Assembly (NCBI GenBank): GCA_007922305.1
Contig: ML677334.1
Coordinates: forward strand, 56,966,720-57,030,719
Direction of reading: 5' to 3'
Source of the DNA: Dermatemys mawii
Lineage: Eukaryota; Chordata; Testudines; Dermatemydidae
DNA: 64,000 nt
A model generated the notes under the pieces. It made no database searches and was not told the DNA's origin. It was given only the letters and a program-made list of their open reading frames with translations. Below are positions 37,621 to 48,945 of this stretch, in pieces. Both the position numbers and the translations under genes were made by a program. Every line of letters starts with the position of its first letter. Position 1 is the first letter of the stretch.

Positions 37621-38375
37621 GATTCACAGAGTGTAAGGTCAGGAGGGATCATTTAGTCTGATCTCCTGTATAACACAGGCCATGGAATCTCACCCAGTTA
37701 TCCCTGCATTGAACCCAGTCACTTGTGTTTCACTGAAGCATATCTTCCAGAAAGGAATCCAGTCTTGATCTGAAAACATCAAGAGACCGAGAATCCACCA
37801 CCTCCATTCTGTTCCAATGGTTAATCACTCTCACTGGCTTTTATATATGTAAATAAATCTTATTTTTCATTTGAATCTTCTTGGATTTAACTTAACTGTT
37901 CTTGTTGTGCAGTTCTCTACTAGATGAACAAGCTCGTTAGTATCTGGTATTTTCTCTGAGTGAAGATATGTACGCACCATAATCAAGTCACCTCTAATAT
38001 TCTGTTTGAGAGGCTAAACAGATTGAAATCTGTCACTGTCAGATATTTTCTCCAGCTCTCAAATAATTTCTGTGACTCTTTTCTGCATCCTCTCCCATTT
38101 TTCAATATTCTTTTAGAAATGTGGACACTAAAACTGGACTTAGTATTCTTGTATTAGACTCCTCAATGTTGTATGCTAAGGTAAAATCACCTCCCTACTT
38201 CTACTAGATACTCTTCTGTTTATACATCACACTTGGAGCTCAAATTGAGTTGTTTGTCCACTACAGCTCCTAAGTTCTTTTCAGAGTCGCTGCTTTCCTG
38301 GATATAGTATCTCATTCCATAAGTATGGCCTGCATTCCCTATTCCTAGATCTATGACTTGCATTTCACAGGGCTA
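37621..38375 (-). mobile_element. CR1-type LINE 3' part, about 750 bp
   Basis: The plus strand runs ATTCACAGAGTGTAAGGTCA, GGAGGGATCATTTAGTCTGA, then TCTCCTGTATAACACAGGCC, and continues into the long CR1 tail with GATCTGAAAACATCAAGAGA, TCCAATGGTTAATCACTCTC and CACTTGGAGCTCAAATTGAG. It is on the minus strand with its 3' end at the left. Diverged, with no open frame. Confidence 0.85.
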
Positions 38376-39829
38376 AAGCCCTAAAAGATGGAAATGGAAG
38401 ATAAGTAAAAATATAAAAATAGCTAATTGTGAACTATTTGATTTTTTTTCCTATTGGATCTAAGAGATGCCAACACAGAATATAGTAGGATATCTTCTGA
38501 TGTTTTTAGGGTAGAATTTGTTTGATAAATAACAAAGGGGTTTCTTGGTTTTGTGAGCTGCTGTCTTTTCAAAAGTGTTTCTATTAGCGTTATAAAATGT
38601 ACCTCATTATTTACCTTTATCCACAATGTTGGCCAGATAAATGTATATGTAATAGTTGAAAGGGAACAGTAAATATCAAAGCTATTAAAAAGAGTCTTAC
38701 ATATTTGTTAAACATATTAATGCCTAGAAGAGTACAATACTGGATCTGTTCCCTGTCCCCTGGATCTGTATCCCTACTAATCTGTTTGGATCCGCTGGTA
38801 TTTAAAATTGTAAGTACTATAGTAACTTGATGTTTTAAGGTGTCATGGAGACAGATTACTGTTCTTCTGAGATGGTAGTCTAATTGGGTCTGCTACGAAA
38901 TAGCACAGAAGAGCCCTTGTTATCATCTCAGTACATCTATTTATAATGGGTGACTCATTTAAGAACTGCTTGGTGTTAGTGTTCTTAACACCTTCTGTTT
39001 TAGAAATACAAAACCATCTCCAAACTGAAATAAAAGGAAGCGATACTTTCTCACACTAATTAAATCGGGAACACTGGAATAGAAAGTAGAGCAAGATTTT
39101 CTTAACATCATCAGGAACATTTAATGTTGAGGTTATTCCCATTCCATTCAAAATAGAAAAAAAGATCTAGGTTTTTTAAACAGAAAATATAGATAAAGAC
39201 AAGTTCCTAAATGAGTCACAGTTCTCATTACAAAACAGAACCAACAGAATGTGGTAGGTTTGTCAATTGATATCGAAGACCTATCCAAGATGGTTAGTTT
39301 GGAGGCAGACTTGCCCCACACTGCTTGAGAGTGATAGCTCTTAACCCAGATGAACATAATGAAATTCTATATGGGGCTAATCACATTATAATAGGCTGCA
39401 TCGTGCCCAGTCAACAGAAAAAGAAGGAATCTCTGTTTTTACTTTCATCAGATTAGCATCCCTAATAAACAATGATTTTGCTCTTTCTACAAGCAGTGGA
39501 GTTGTTAACATGTTATTCACTTAGCGCACAACAGTTCACTTTTATTTTCTCAGATCTCTCATCTAGTTTGCTTTGAGGATTTTTTTTTGACAGACATTAC
39601 TTATCTGCATGCATCTTGGCTGCTATACAGTGTAAACCAATATCACGAGACCTCATCTATCATATGTACCAGACCACTATTTGAAAAAAATAATTTCTAA
39701 AACTGGTATTTTGAAGGATTTTCAAAAGCACTGGCCTTATTCTGTACCCACCACTCCAGTCGGAATTTTTCTGCTAACTTAAATAGGAATTTGTCTGTTC
39801 TTGGAAATTTGTCCAAACAGTTGATCTGG
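38376..39829. other. No gene recognised
   Basis: Short frames only. Nothing recognised. Confidence 0.5.
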
Positions 39830-40065
39830 AATATTTATTCCAGAATACTCCCTCATGTGGACACTCTTATTATGGAATAAGAGTGCCTTGTTCTGGTTTA
39901 GCTTAATCTTTTTTAAAGGTAGGTTAAGATAATTTGGAAATAAAATAATTTCCAGAATAAGAATGTCTATACAGGGGTTTAAACCAAAATAACCATTCCA
40001 TAATGATTATTCCAGAATAGCTGTTTTGTTAAATGACCATGCGCAGATAAGCCCTTAGATCAATG
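39830..40065. mobile_element. MITE-like palindromic segment
   Basis: Repeated inverted words built on ATTCCAGAATA: CTGGAATATTTATTCCAGAA (39826), ATTATGGAATAAGAGTGCCT, ATTTCCAGAATAAGAATGTC and GATTATTCCAGAATAGCTGT. The left GTGGACACTCTTATT and the right AAGAATGTCTATACAGGG are partial inverted partners, as in a reptile MITE I recognise. Ends are not defined. Confidence 0.45.
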
Positions 40066-40577
40066 CTGAGTACTTTTGAAAATCCACCATGGGGAATTTT
40101 AAGGAAAACATTGTTTCTAAAATAAAACCTGATTATCCTCCTTACTTTCTCTGAAGTCCAATGGGAACATTTTAACCTCTCATATACACAAGAATATCAT
40201 GTAACTCAGCAGAAAGTTTGACATTTGTTTTTGTAATTTCTAATACCCTTCACAGTCATTTGTGGTGTTAAGTAGAGTTGGCACAGATTATTTTGTCATT
40301 AGTGTATACTCTTACTTTTGTGAGACACTGTTTTCTGGGACATTGTGCATGAAATGTTTCTAGTGCTGAACAAGTTCCAAAAGATAATCTCAAAAATCAG
40401 TATCTGCCAAATAGTCTATTGAAAGTGCAAATTTTGGCACTTTCCGTGTCCAAGAGAATCTGTCACACTCTGTTGATGCATCTAATTTGCAAAAATAATT
40501 TGATTCCAACCATCTTGTTATAGGGGTCTGGTGGAAATGTTTTCTTTGACTATACTAGTTCAGGTTCATGATGCTAA
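40066..40577. other. No gene recognised
   Basis: Unassigned spacer before the LTR-like repeat. Confidence 0.5.
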
Positions 40578-41386
40578 TGTAAAATCCTAGCGTCAGGATT
40601 GCCTCCCCACTCTGAACTCTAGGGTACAGATGTGGGGACCCGCATTAAAAAAAAAAACCTCCCCCCAAGCTTATTTTACCAGCTTGGGTTAAAATGTTTT
40701 TCCCCAGAACACAACTTCTTCTGTGTCTGGACTTGGTATGCCACCACTATCAAGTGAGAATGTCTCAAAAACTATTGGACATGGGCCACTTGAAGCCCCT
40801 CTTTCTCTTTCCACAAAACCCTCCAAACTTATTCTCTCCCTGGGAAGCTTGAGAGAAAAGCCTCGCCTGATACTGCGAGACGTGCCCGATCCAAAACCAG
40901 GATCTTACACAATGGAAAACAAGCAGTCAGATTCTTAAAAGAAAGATTTTAATAAAAGAAAAAAAGAAAGGAATAAATCCCTTATAACCATCAATAGAAC
41001 AGCATCTACCATAATCAACAAAAGAATCAAGAACCCAAACCTCTCCCCCGAGGCAACTTTCTCCCACTGTTGATATCTCTGCTGAATCTTACAATATCAA
41101 GAATCACCCAGCCAACACTCACCCCTGAGAACCCTCCAAGTGATAAAAAGTAGGTAAACTTACTGACTACCTTACTTGATAGAAAGCTATAGTTACAGAG
41201 AAAGAAATAGGTGTGGTTCATTCCATAGCTGAGTTGAACAGAGAAGAGACCCAGAGAGAAACTGAAACTCAAAATCCTTTGTCTCCTGAGGAATTTCTTA
41301 TTGGTCAGTTGTCCACCTCTCAGGTTACCTTTAGCTTAACCCCTTACAGATAAACAGTAATTCTAGGCTACTTTATTCTTATGACA
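40578..41386 (-). mobile_element. LTR-like repeat (probable solo LTR), about 810 bp
   Basis: Read on the minus strand it would begin TGTCATAAGAATAAAG and end in GATTTTACA, giving TG...CA ends. On the plus strand I recognise the order GCGTCAGGATTGCCTCCCCA, TACAGATGTGGGGACCCGCA, CAGCTTGGGTTAAAATG, TCTTAAAAGAAAGATTTTAA and TTAGCTTAACCCCTTACAGA from a turtle LTR. No internal region adjoins it. A clear target duplication is not visible, so the ends are approximate. Confidence 0.6.
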
Positions 41387-41451
41387 CCTAGTCTGTCCCC
41401 ATTTTTCTCTGCATTTACTGAGGAATGAACTCATTCTATTGGCTTTTTCTG

Positions 41452-42092
41452 AGGGCTTGTCTACACTGGCAATTTTTTTCAATTTAAACTAATGTCACCA
41501 AGGAAAAAATCAACAAAAGCAAAGTTGCCAAAGCATGTAAACATTTGTTCCCTCTGTCGACAGATCGTGTCCACATTCAGGCACATTTGTCAACAAGAGC
41601 AATGGACTGTGGGTTTGTATCCCACAGTTCCTGGCGACACCATCCATCACTAGATGTTGTGGGAATGCGGAAACAGAGTGCCACGCATCCTGGATGTGGA
41701 AAATGTACCGTCATGTGCCGATTTGTTCCCCCCCCCCAAAGGTTTCTGGCTTCCTTTCACACTATTTTTTCAACTGTCATTCTTTTGTAGTGTGTGCCAG
41801 CATCTGTAGTGAGAAAGGATGGATCCCGCACTTCTCTCCTGTGCACTGTTAGTTGTCATGAGGACATTGCGCGTGACAGCACAGTTACTCGCAAAGTTAG
41901 CAGAGAATGAATCACAGGCACCCGACCGTGATATGGACATCAGCAATTTATCAGTGCTTTGTGCATTCACAGAGCAGCTGCATATGGTAGATCATTGCTT
42001 TGGGGCTAGGGAAACATGCACTGACTGGTGGGATCGCATTGTCATACAGATGTGGGATGATGACCAGAACCCAATCTTTTGTTCTGACTGAG
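41452..42092 (+). mobile_element. PIF/Harbinger element, 5' fragment
   Basis: Begins GAGGGCTTGTCTACACTGGC, a Harbinger-type terminus, and leads after about 365 bp into a frame recognised as the start of the accompanying Harbinger protein (next entry). The right end is missing: sequence after about 42090 is unrelated, so this is a truncated or deleted copy. A C10 run interrupts it at 41731-41740. Confidence 0.8.
41819..42091 (+). pseudogene. Harbinger transposase N-terminal remnant
   Basis: A 90-codon frame starts Met-Asp-Pro-Ala-Leu-Leu-Ser-Cys and reaches Phe-Gly-Ala-Arg-Glu-Thr-Cys-Thr-Asp-Trp-Trp-Asp-Arg-Ile-Val, then Met-Trp-Asp-Asp-Asp-Gln. I recognise this as the N-terminal part of the nuclease-type transposase of turtle Harbinger elements, where the Glu-Trp-Trp-Asp-Arg-Ile-Val segment precedes the catalytic DDE domain. 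The catalytic domain is absent: the similarity ends at about 42075 and a stop follows. The start is supported by position after the 5' terminus and by the conserved first residues. Non-functional. Confidence 0.8.
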
Positions 42093-43344
42093 AACAGGCT
42101 GTTCCTTCCATATATTCTAGAGACCATGAACTAACTCAAGACACCTACATGAAATACCATTCATATCCTTTTTACATAGATAGATAGATACCTAGAATGT
42201 GCATGTTTTCTTGTGGTTCTACTTGTCTCAGCTATTGATCCTTACATATATATATGTCTTCAAAATACACATAAACTCAGTTTCTACTGTCACGTAAGGA
42301 CACATTTTACCTTACTAATTAATCTAAAAGGTTTGAATGATCTAATTCAGACTGTGCCATGATTTTTTTTTAAATAGCAAATACAGTAAACGCACATCTT
42401 AGTGTTTTAAAGGTCCCCTCTCCCATAAATATAATAAGCATATAGAAAGCGCTTGCTACAGTATTTTACCCTTATTAATCAACTGAGAATCATTACTGTG
42501 TAGTTATAGACCATAGCAGACCCAGAAGTTGAACCCAGATCTCCTGGGTCCCAGTCTACAATGTCATAAACACAAGTTCATCTCTCTATCTGCCACCACC
42601 ATTTTATGAAAATGAATGAAGCCCTGGCACTTTATATGTGTATGTATGAGTGTGTCTCTCTGCACATGCACACATGATAAAGGCTGAATGAAAATGAAAT
42701 TAGTATTAGAAATGATTAAACTATAAGATAAATAAGGCTAGTGAGGATAATTGTCTCTAATCAAAGGTCAACCTGGTTTTTCATTATCTCTAGACACATG
42801 GACCTGCATTCCCATAACTTTCAATGTTATTTCAGGAATAGACCATCATTTTAGTGAACAATGAGCAGCAATGGTGCAAAAACACTTTTGTTATTGTGTG
42901 CTTATTTACTGCTTCCACAATAAAATTACAATGTTTTTCGGAAGATTTACAGCATTTCTATCAGGACCTATAATGCAATGTAAGATTAATTTCCCTTTCT
43001 TGCTAAGGGAATGATCAACTCTGTTGGAGATCAAACAATAAAGTGTAGAATTCCATTGACTTAAGAACCATAGGTTGTCATGGGGATAGTCATGGCTACT
43101 CAAAAGTAGTTCATTTCACTCAGCAGCATTACTAAATTGCTGTGGGAATCTGGTTGTTTTCCACTGTTGTTATAATTCTTACTGACGAAGGTTTCTTATC
43201 AGCCATCAGAGAAGACTGCATCAATATCACACTTTGCAAGGCTCAAATTGTAGTAACTTCAGATCAGAAAATTTCAAAAACTTGCAAACGCAGCTTCCTA
43301 ACACACATGCTGCAGGATAAAAAATAACGGTGACTGAACACGCA
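42093..43344. other. No gene recognised; a short SINE-like piece at 42500-42600
   Basis: At 42500-42600 the order GAAGTTGAACCCAGATCTCC, TGGGTCCCAGTCTACAATGT resembles a widespread amniote repeat (GAACCCAGGAGTCCTGGCTCCC). A GATA microsatellite of three to four units lies near 42177-42190. Otherwise nothing was identified. Confidence 0.45.
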
Positions 43345-43630
43345 CAAGACCAGCCAGCAACATTTTGGCATCTAAGGCGAGGAGTTCAAATGACGCCATC
43401 ATTCCCCCTCGCTTGGGCCAAAACTTTGAAAGGTCTTGATTCTGTCTTCTTCCTGTTCTACTCCTCTCATGGTACTGCTCTGCTACCTGCCCCAATAAAG
43501 AAGAACAAACAACTTAAAATGCCTTGTTCCAAAATTTTAAGTAACACTTAACTTTCAAACGTCTGAAGAGAAAAAATGTAACTTTTCTTGTCTGCATAGT
43601 AAACACTGACACTTTTATCTGTTTGAATAA

Positions 43631-45560
43631 TCAAAGTGGTGCTTTCTGTGCCTTCTTGGTTGCAAATATTTGAACTGCTTCCTGAAGGTCCACAGTCTGG
43701 GCCAGCTCATGCTCTATTGAGATGGTTGCAAGGCCGATCAGCCTCTGCTGTGTCATTGTGGAGCGCAGATGTATTTTTATTAACTTCAGTTTGGAGAAGC
43801 TGCATTCTCCACTGGCAACTATCACTTGAAGTGTTAGAAGTATGCACAGAGCAACCAAAGCATTTGGAAAGAGGGTGGTCATCTTATTTGTGCACATACA
43901 TTCCAGAACGGCTTTTGGAGTCGATCCTGCTGAAATGTATCTTGAAGGGCTTTCAGTTCATTACCAAAATCACTCATATCAATATTGCGCATGTCTTTAT
44001 GTTCAACAGTATCTCTAGTGCCTTGCATTACTGGTGTAGGTCTTCTTCAGGTATAATGAGCAATTTTTGAATATCATACAATATCCCAGATATACTGATG
44101 TGTTCCTTGAGCTGCATGAAACATTCTTCAACTGACTGTATTGCACACTCTAGCACAGGGGTCAGCAACCTTTCAGAAGTGGTGTGCCGAGTCTTCATTT
44201 ATTCACCCTAATTTAACGTTTTGCATGCCAGTAATACATGTTAACATTTTTAGAAGGTCTGTTTCTATAAGTCTATAATATATAACTGAACTATTGTTAT
44301 ATGTGAAGTAAAATAGCTTTTTAAAATGTTTAAGAAGCTTAATTTAAAATTAAATTAAAATGCAGAGTCCCCCTGGACCAGTGGCCAGGACCCAGGGCAG
44401 TGTGAGTGCCACTGAAAATCAGCTTGCATGCCAAAGGCGGCATGCATGCCATAGGTTGCCTACCCCTGATCTAGTACCTGGTTAGATAATTCAACTCTGA
44501 ATTGTTGTTTGGGGTCTCTTATGGGACTATCCTGTGTTTTGTAATCAAAATGTCTTCTTCTTCAGTGACTCTTGTATTCTTGAATGGGTGGGAAAATAGC
44601 TTCAGTATGAAGTTCCACTGTCAACTTCTGTGCACTCTTCAGAATGTTTTGAAATCCCTCATCTGATCAGTAAGACTGTAGGTATGACTTTGCTTTGCCC
44701 AGATGTTCCATTGCTCCAGATATATCAAGGTCAACACCTTGGAGTATCTTGCTTACAACATTTATTTCAAATAGTATGTCATGCCACAACACTAAGCCAC
44801 ACTGAAATTTGAAGTTAAGTATGTTTCTGGTAATTCAATTTCCCTCTGCCACTGTTCTCTCACAATAGTTCCTGTCATAGCATTATCCTCCATAATGGCA
44901 ACTATGGCATCATCTATCTTCCCAATTTGGTGTTTGATAGGCTTTATCACCTCCACTTGACTTTCCCATCATTTGGCACTCAATGGTTTTAGTGTCAGAG
45001 AGTTTGTTCCCAGATGTTGCTTCAAAATATGCCATCAACGAATTGATGCAGAGAAAAAATACATAGATGCTTTGGATTACATTTAAAAATTCAGCAGCCT
45101 CAATAGATGGAAACTCTATTTTCATTGTCTTTGAGGAATATGAAGTTTTTCACTTGCCTGTGGCCCATGCAGTACAAAGAAGTCCCTCAGACTACTGCTC
45201 AAGTGGATACCCAATCCTGGATCATCTAGACATAAGGAACTAAACTCAGCAGCAGCTGTTTCTTGCACCTCCACCACACTCTGATCTACACTTTTATTCA
45301 GGAACGTGCACGGTTACATCCATTTGAGATGGAGATATGGATGCTGCAGTAGCTGCCAGGTCACCTGCACTCTGACTAACTGGAAAATCAGGCATCTACT
45401 CACCACTCACATCCTCACTGGGCCCAGAAGGCTCACCGTGAACATTTGTGTCTGTGTCTCATAGCTCTATGTATCTATGTAGAGCTCCTTCCTGCTTAGA
45501 TAGAAAACTTCCTTTGCTTTCTTTCTTTTTCTGAATGCTGCCCTGGAAAAGAGTTTTCTT
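43631..45560 (-). pseudogene. hAT transposase pseudogene (ZMYM1-like group)
   Basis: hAT transposases cut and paste their element with an RNase-H-like domain and dimerise through a C-terminal region. The C-terminus is the best preserved part: the frame at 43631-43897 reads Phe-Pro-Asn-Ala-Leu-Val-Ala-Leu, then Val-Ala-Ser-Gly-Glu-Cys-Ser-Phe-Ser-Lys-Leu-Lys-Leu-Ile-Lys, and Arg-Ser-Thr-Met, matching the dimerisation block of vertebrate elements related to zinc finger MYM-type 1. The Arg usual after Gly-Glu is Cys. Upstream parts are recognisable only in fragments, for example a basic Lys-Arg-Lys-rich start near 45480-45560 and an Ile-Glu-Ala-Ala-Glu-Phe-Leu-Asn block at 45070-45110. Several stops and frameshifts and the MITE insertion make it dead. 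Confidence 0.82.
44156..44468. mobile_element. hAT MITE, 313 bp, nested in the hAT transposon
   Basis: Ends CAGGGGTCAGCAACCTTTC and, inverted, CAGGGGTAGGCAACCTATG are matching terminal repeats. The flanking octamers CTCTAGCA (44148-44155) and ATCTAGTA (44469-44476) agree at six of eight positions. There is no coding capacity. Because it interrupts the host transposase sequence it inserted after that element. Confidence 0.88.
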
Positions 45561-46056
45561 CTTTCACTTATGACTGCTGTTCTGTGCCAGCTATAGTGGC
45601 TCTCAACACTATTGAAGGGGACAAATAAGCAGGCTAGTGGCAGGGCCTAAGTGAGAGAAGATATCAGTGACTTAAGGGCCTAACTGGCTCCTACGACTTC
45701 AGTTGACTGCCTGTTCTCCTCAACAGGGAGCAGCAGGAAACAGGAAGCTCCCTGAGATGCTGGTGTTAATCAGTCTAGGCTCCTGGGGGTGCTAGAGAGG
45801 CTCCTGCTCCTCTCTCTCCTTGCAACTCCTGCTGCTTTCTATTCCCTCTCACCTTTTCTCCTGCTTGCATGTTGTGTCTCTTGTGTCTTCCTCCCTCCAG
45901 CACAGACTCCACCATCTCTGTGCATCTAGAGCAGAGAGACTACATATGCACCAGCAACAGATATAATTTTCTACACTCTGGGTCCCAGTGGTGCCCATCC
46001 ACAGTCTGGCAGCTGAGGTGTCCGCCTCAGTTCGTCTCATGGTAAGGCCAGCTCTG

Positions 46057-47454
46057 AACACACATCTATTAATAATCAAGGAGAACAAATACATTTTAAA
46101 ATTTCTAAAGTGTTGTTTCAGAAAAATATAAACATTGTATTCCAGACTTTTAGCTGGGAGCAATTTTTTTCTACTAGAAAGATATCAACAAAGGTGTAAA
46201 CTACAATCAGTTTAAATTGCTTTGAGGTTCTGTGCACACACTAAACAATGAGGACTTTTTTTCATGCAATGCAGGCTTTATTTTGATATCTGGCATTATG
46301 TTCTGCTCACAATGCAATATCATACAGAGTGACATACATCAAAAAGCCCCAAAAGAGGGAAGGTGAACTCTTTGCTCACTTCTAAGGCTAAAACATAAGC
46401 TCCTATTGGATGAGCTGAAACAAAAATAACCACACAGGAGGGGAGAAAGGCTGCTTTGTTCACCTTTGCTTGTTCTCATTCCAAAGGATTAAGGGCTTAG
46501 TTTTACAAGTTCAGCTTCCTATTTTGCTAACTCTCTGGAGTGTTGCTGTGCAATGCTTGAACACCATATTGACATTACTTGTGCTCTGTTTACACTGGTA
46601 AAACTGTATATTTACATTCCGCTGCCATCGCCCACACACTGACAAAGATTGTGAATAGTAATGAATATCATTATTTTGTGATGACTTTGATAATCAATGT
46701 CCCTATTGGAATGACCTGGAGCAAATGGATTTTTCTACACCAGTCATGTTTACAGCATTCCCAACAGCAAGATGAGGGGAGTTCTGCCTGTTGGCCTTAT
46801 TAATAAGAGAGAGAGGATGTTAGGTTTTTGTTAGGTTGGTTTGTTTATGGCACCATAATTTTCAGTTGGGAATAAAAAAACACAACAAACCAAGAATTGT
46901 TATTTATTTATTTATTTAGTATCTGATGGCCACTGGGAACTGTTTTGCAGAGCTGAAGAAGGAAAAATGGAAGTGGGGTAATCCTTCAGGGCTGAGCAAG
47001 TTTGCTCTGTATCTGACAGCCGCAGAGAAACTTTTGTTTTTCTGCTTCATTTCTCTCAGAGTGCTGGTGCTGAGGAGTCAGTTCTGTGTCATGGGGAACA
47101 CAAGAAGAAAGAGTCGACTGGAAAAATGTTGTTAGTTATAAAGACTGCCAGATTTTAGTAATACTTTTTAAAGGTCTGAAGAGCAGATAAGAGAGGAAGA
47201 GGAATTTAAAGCAGATGAGATAAAGGACACACCAGAAGGCATGAGCACAAGAAACTGGAAAATATGTGATACCCAAAAAAGAAAGGTATGAGCCTAGACA
47301 TAGATGAGAACAGAATAGTAAAAGGTGATTAGAAAGGAATGGGACACCAAAAAGAAAGGATAGAGGCAAGGGAGAGGAAAATAAGGAAGAAATAAGAGAG
47401 GGAACAACCAGAATAAATGGGAAAATGGAGGAAACACCAGCAAAAGTGAAGAGT
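46057..47454. other. No gene recognised; short TTTA microsatellite
   Basis: A (TTTA)n run of about four units is at 46902-46918. Frames are short and show no domain. Confidence 0.55.
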
Positions 47455-47740
47455 TACTTAAACTAAATGACAATGCTCGCACAAGTTCAAATGTATATAA
47501 ACCAGCCATGGATAAATTTAGGCTGGAAATTAGAGGAAAGTGTCTGTCAGTTGAGGGAGGTTCTGCATCAACTCTCAATGGGAGTAGTGTGGGCAAACAA
47601 CCTAACTGGTTTTATGATAGAGCTGGATAAATTTATGAATGAGATTATAGGATGGGGTGCCTGTGATGGCAGGGGACTGAACTCAGGAGGTCTTCTCCAG
47701 TTCTAGGAGGTCTTCTCCAGTTCTAGGTTCTTGAAAGGGA
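47455..47740 (+). mobile_element. Old CR1-type LINE fragment
   Basis: The order ATAAATTTAGGCTGGAAATT, AGAGGAAAG, then CAAACAACCTAACTGGTTTT, ATGATAGAGCTGGATAAATT and TATGAATGAGATTATAGGAT matches the end of ORF2 and the tail of old CR1-type elements. It carries an exact 20-bp tandem duplication at 47685-47724. Confidence 0.7.
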
Positions 47741-48837
47741 TGGGAGTGGGCACAAGAAAGAGAACAGAGAAAAGAGGTAAAGAGAGAAATCCATTGCATA
47801 GGACAAGAAGGCAGCAGATACAAAGCAGTATAAGGGCTTGGATAGACTATATGGTTAAATGACAACAACAAATAGAGGAAGACAGTTTCAGGAGAAAGGT
47901 CTGAGAGATGGGAAAGGAAGGGAAAAGGAAGCAACGAGACAAAGAAAAATTATGATGTGATGTGATGGCCAAAAGGAAGGGCAGCTAGACACCAGAAAAA
48001 AGGACATGGGGGATAATAAAAAAACAGTGCCATTTGAACTGGAAGCATTTTACTAGCGGTCAATGCTTTTCAACCACATTATTCCTATCTTATGGATATT
48101 TTCCTGTTTATTTAAGAGAGGTGTTGTCATTTCATTTTTTGTACTTTGCTGAAGCGTTATTTCGTTGTTCTGTTATAAATGGAATCAGGTCACATTGTTT
48201 ATCTAGATCTGCTACACCAGGAGTGACACTTACAAAAATAAAACATATTCTACTAACTAGTGCTTCAGGAAAAATAATTGCATATGGATGCATGTCTGTT
48301 GATTATATAGATGGGTCCATATTTATGAAATCCACTATTAAAATATATTAATAGATAGATAAATTGATGTTCATAACTTGACAGCAATTCTTGTAAAAAG
48401 GCAAATTAACTTGCTAGAAAAATAACCTGAAACAAATTAAGCTCAGCCTACTAGACATAAAACATGGGCTGCTCAGAAGTCTAAGATTAGGCTCAATATT
48501 TTACTACATACACTACTTCCTTTCCTCATGCTGTCATTCCCTCCCCCGACACCCCATTTCTAGGACGACTGACTCTAGAAAGCAGCACTTCCAGGAATGA
48601 TGTGCCAGCATCAGCCAAGCTAAATGACTGTCCACAGATTCCTAGCTATGCTGTTCTCTACAGCCGGAGGACCAAACTCTCTACTAGTGGAGCTGCACCC
48701 ATTTACACCAGAAGAGAATTTGGCTCTGAACCTCTGGAAAGAAGATCAAACCATTCTGGTGCATGGTCTATTGATGAAAAGGAATTTTATTTGTCGACTA
48801 TATGGTACAGGTGGAGAGGGTACATAAAACATTATTG
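47741..48837. other. No gene recognised
   Basis: Purine-rich at the left (47180-47960 has many GAGAAAG-type words), then AT-rich. The frames of 78 and 67 codons at 48602-48838 overlap each other and show no domain. Confidence 0.5.
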
Positions 48838-48945
48838 ATTATTTATTATTACAGGAGCACCTATAAGAACTGATCTAGGCCTCATTGTGCTAAACACTGT
48901 AAAAAGCATAATGAAAAGATAGTCTGAGCTAAGGAATGTGTTGGA
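48838..48945 (+). repeat. Dispersed amniote repeat fragment (same family as 12183)
   Basis: ATTTATTATTACAGGAGCAC, CTATAAGAACTGATCTAGGC, CTCATTGTGCTAAACACTGT gives the same word order as the copy at 12183 in the same orientation. Confidence 0.5.

Larger units (their letters stand above)
43345..46056 (-). mobile_element. Decayed full-length hAT transposon, about 2.7 kb including a nested MITE
   Basis: On the minus strand it begins CAGAGCTGGCCTTACCATGA. The opposite end on the plus strand begins CAAGACCAGCCAGCAAC, an imperfect short inverted repeat. Flanking 8-bp sequences AACACGCA (43337-43344) and AACACACA (46057-46064) differ by one base, as expected of an old hAT target duplication. A long 5' leader (45600-46056) precedes the coding region. 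A 313-bp hAT MITE is inserted at 44156-44468. Without the MITE the element is about 2.4 kb, a normal autonomous size for hAT, but its gene is broken. Confidence 0.85.

Noticed and set aside
45849..46163. Minus-strand frame of 104 codons
   Set aside because: Lies in the 5' leader of the hAT element and runs past its end at 46056, so it is not a host gene.
47136..47596. Minus-strand Leu/Ser/Phe-rich frames of 77 and 100 codons
   Set aside because: They are complements of a purine-rich tract; hydrophobic look is compositional.
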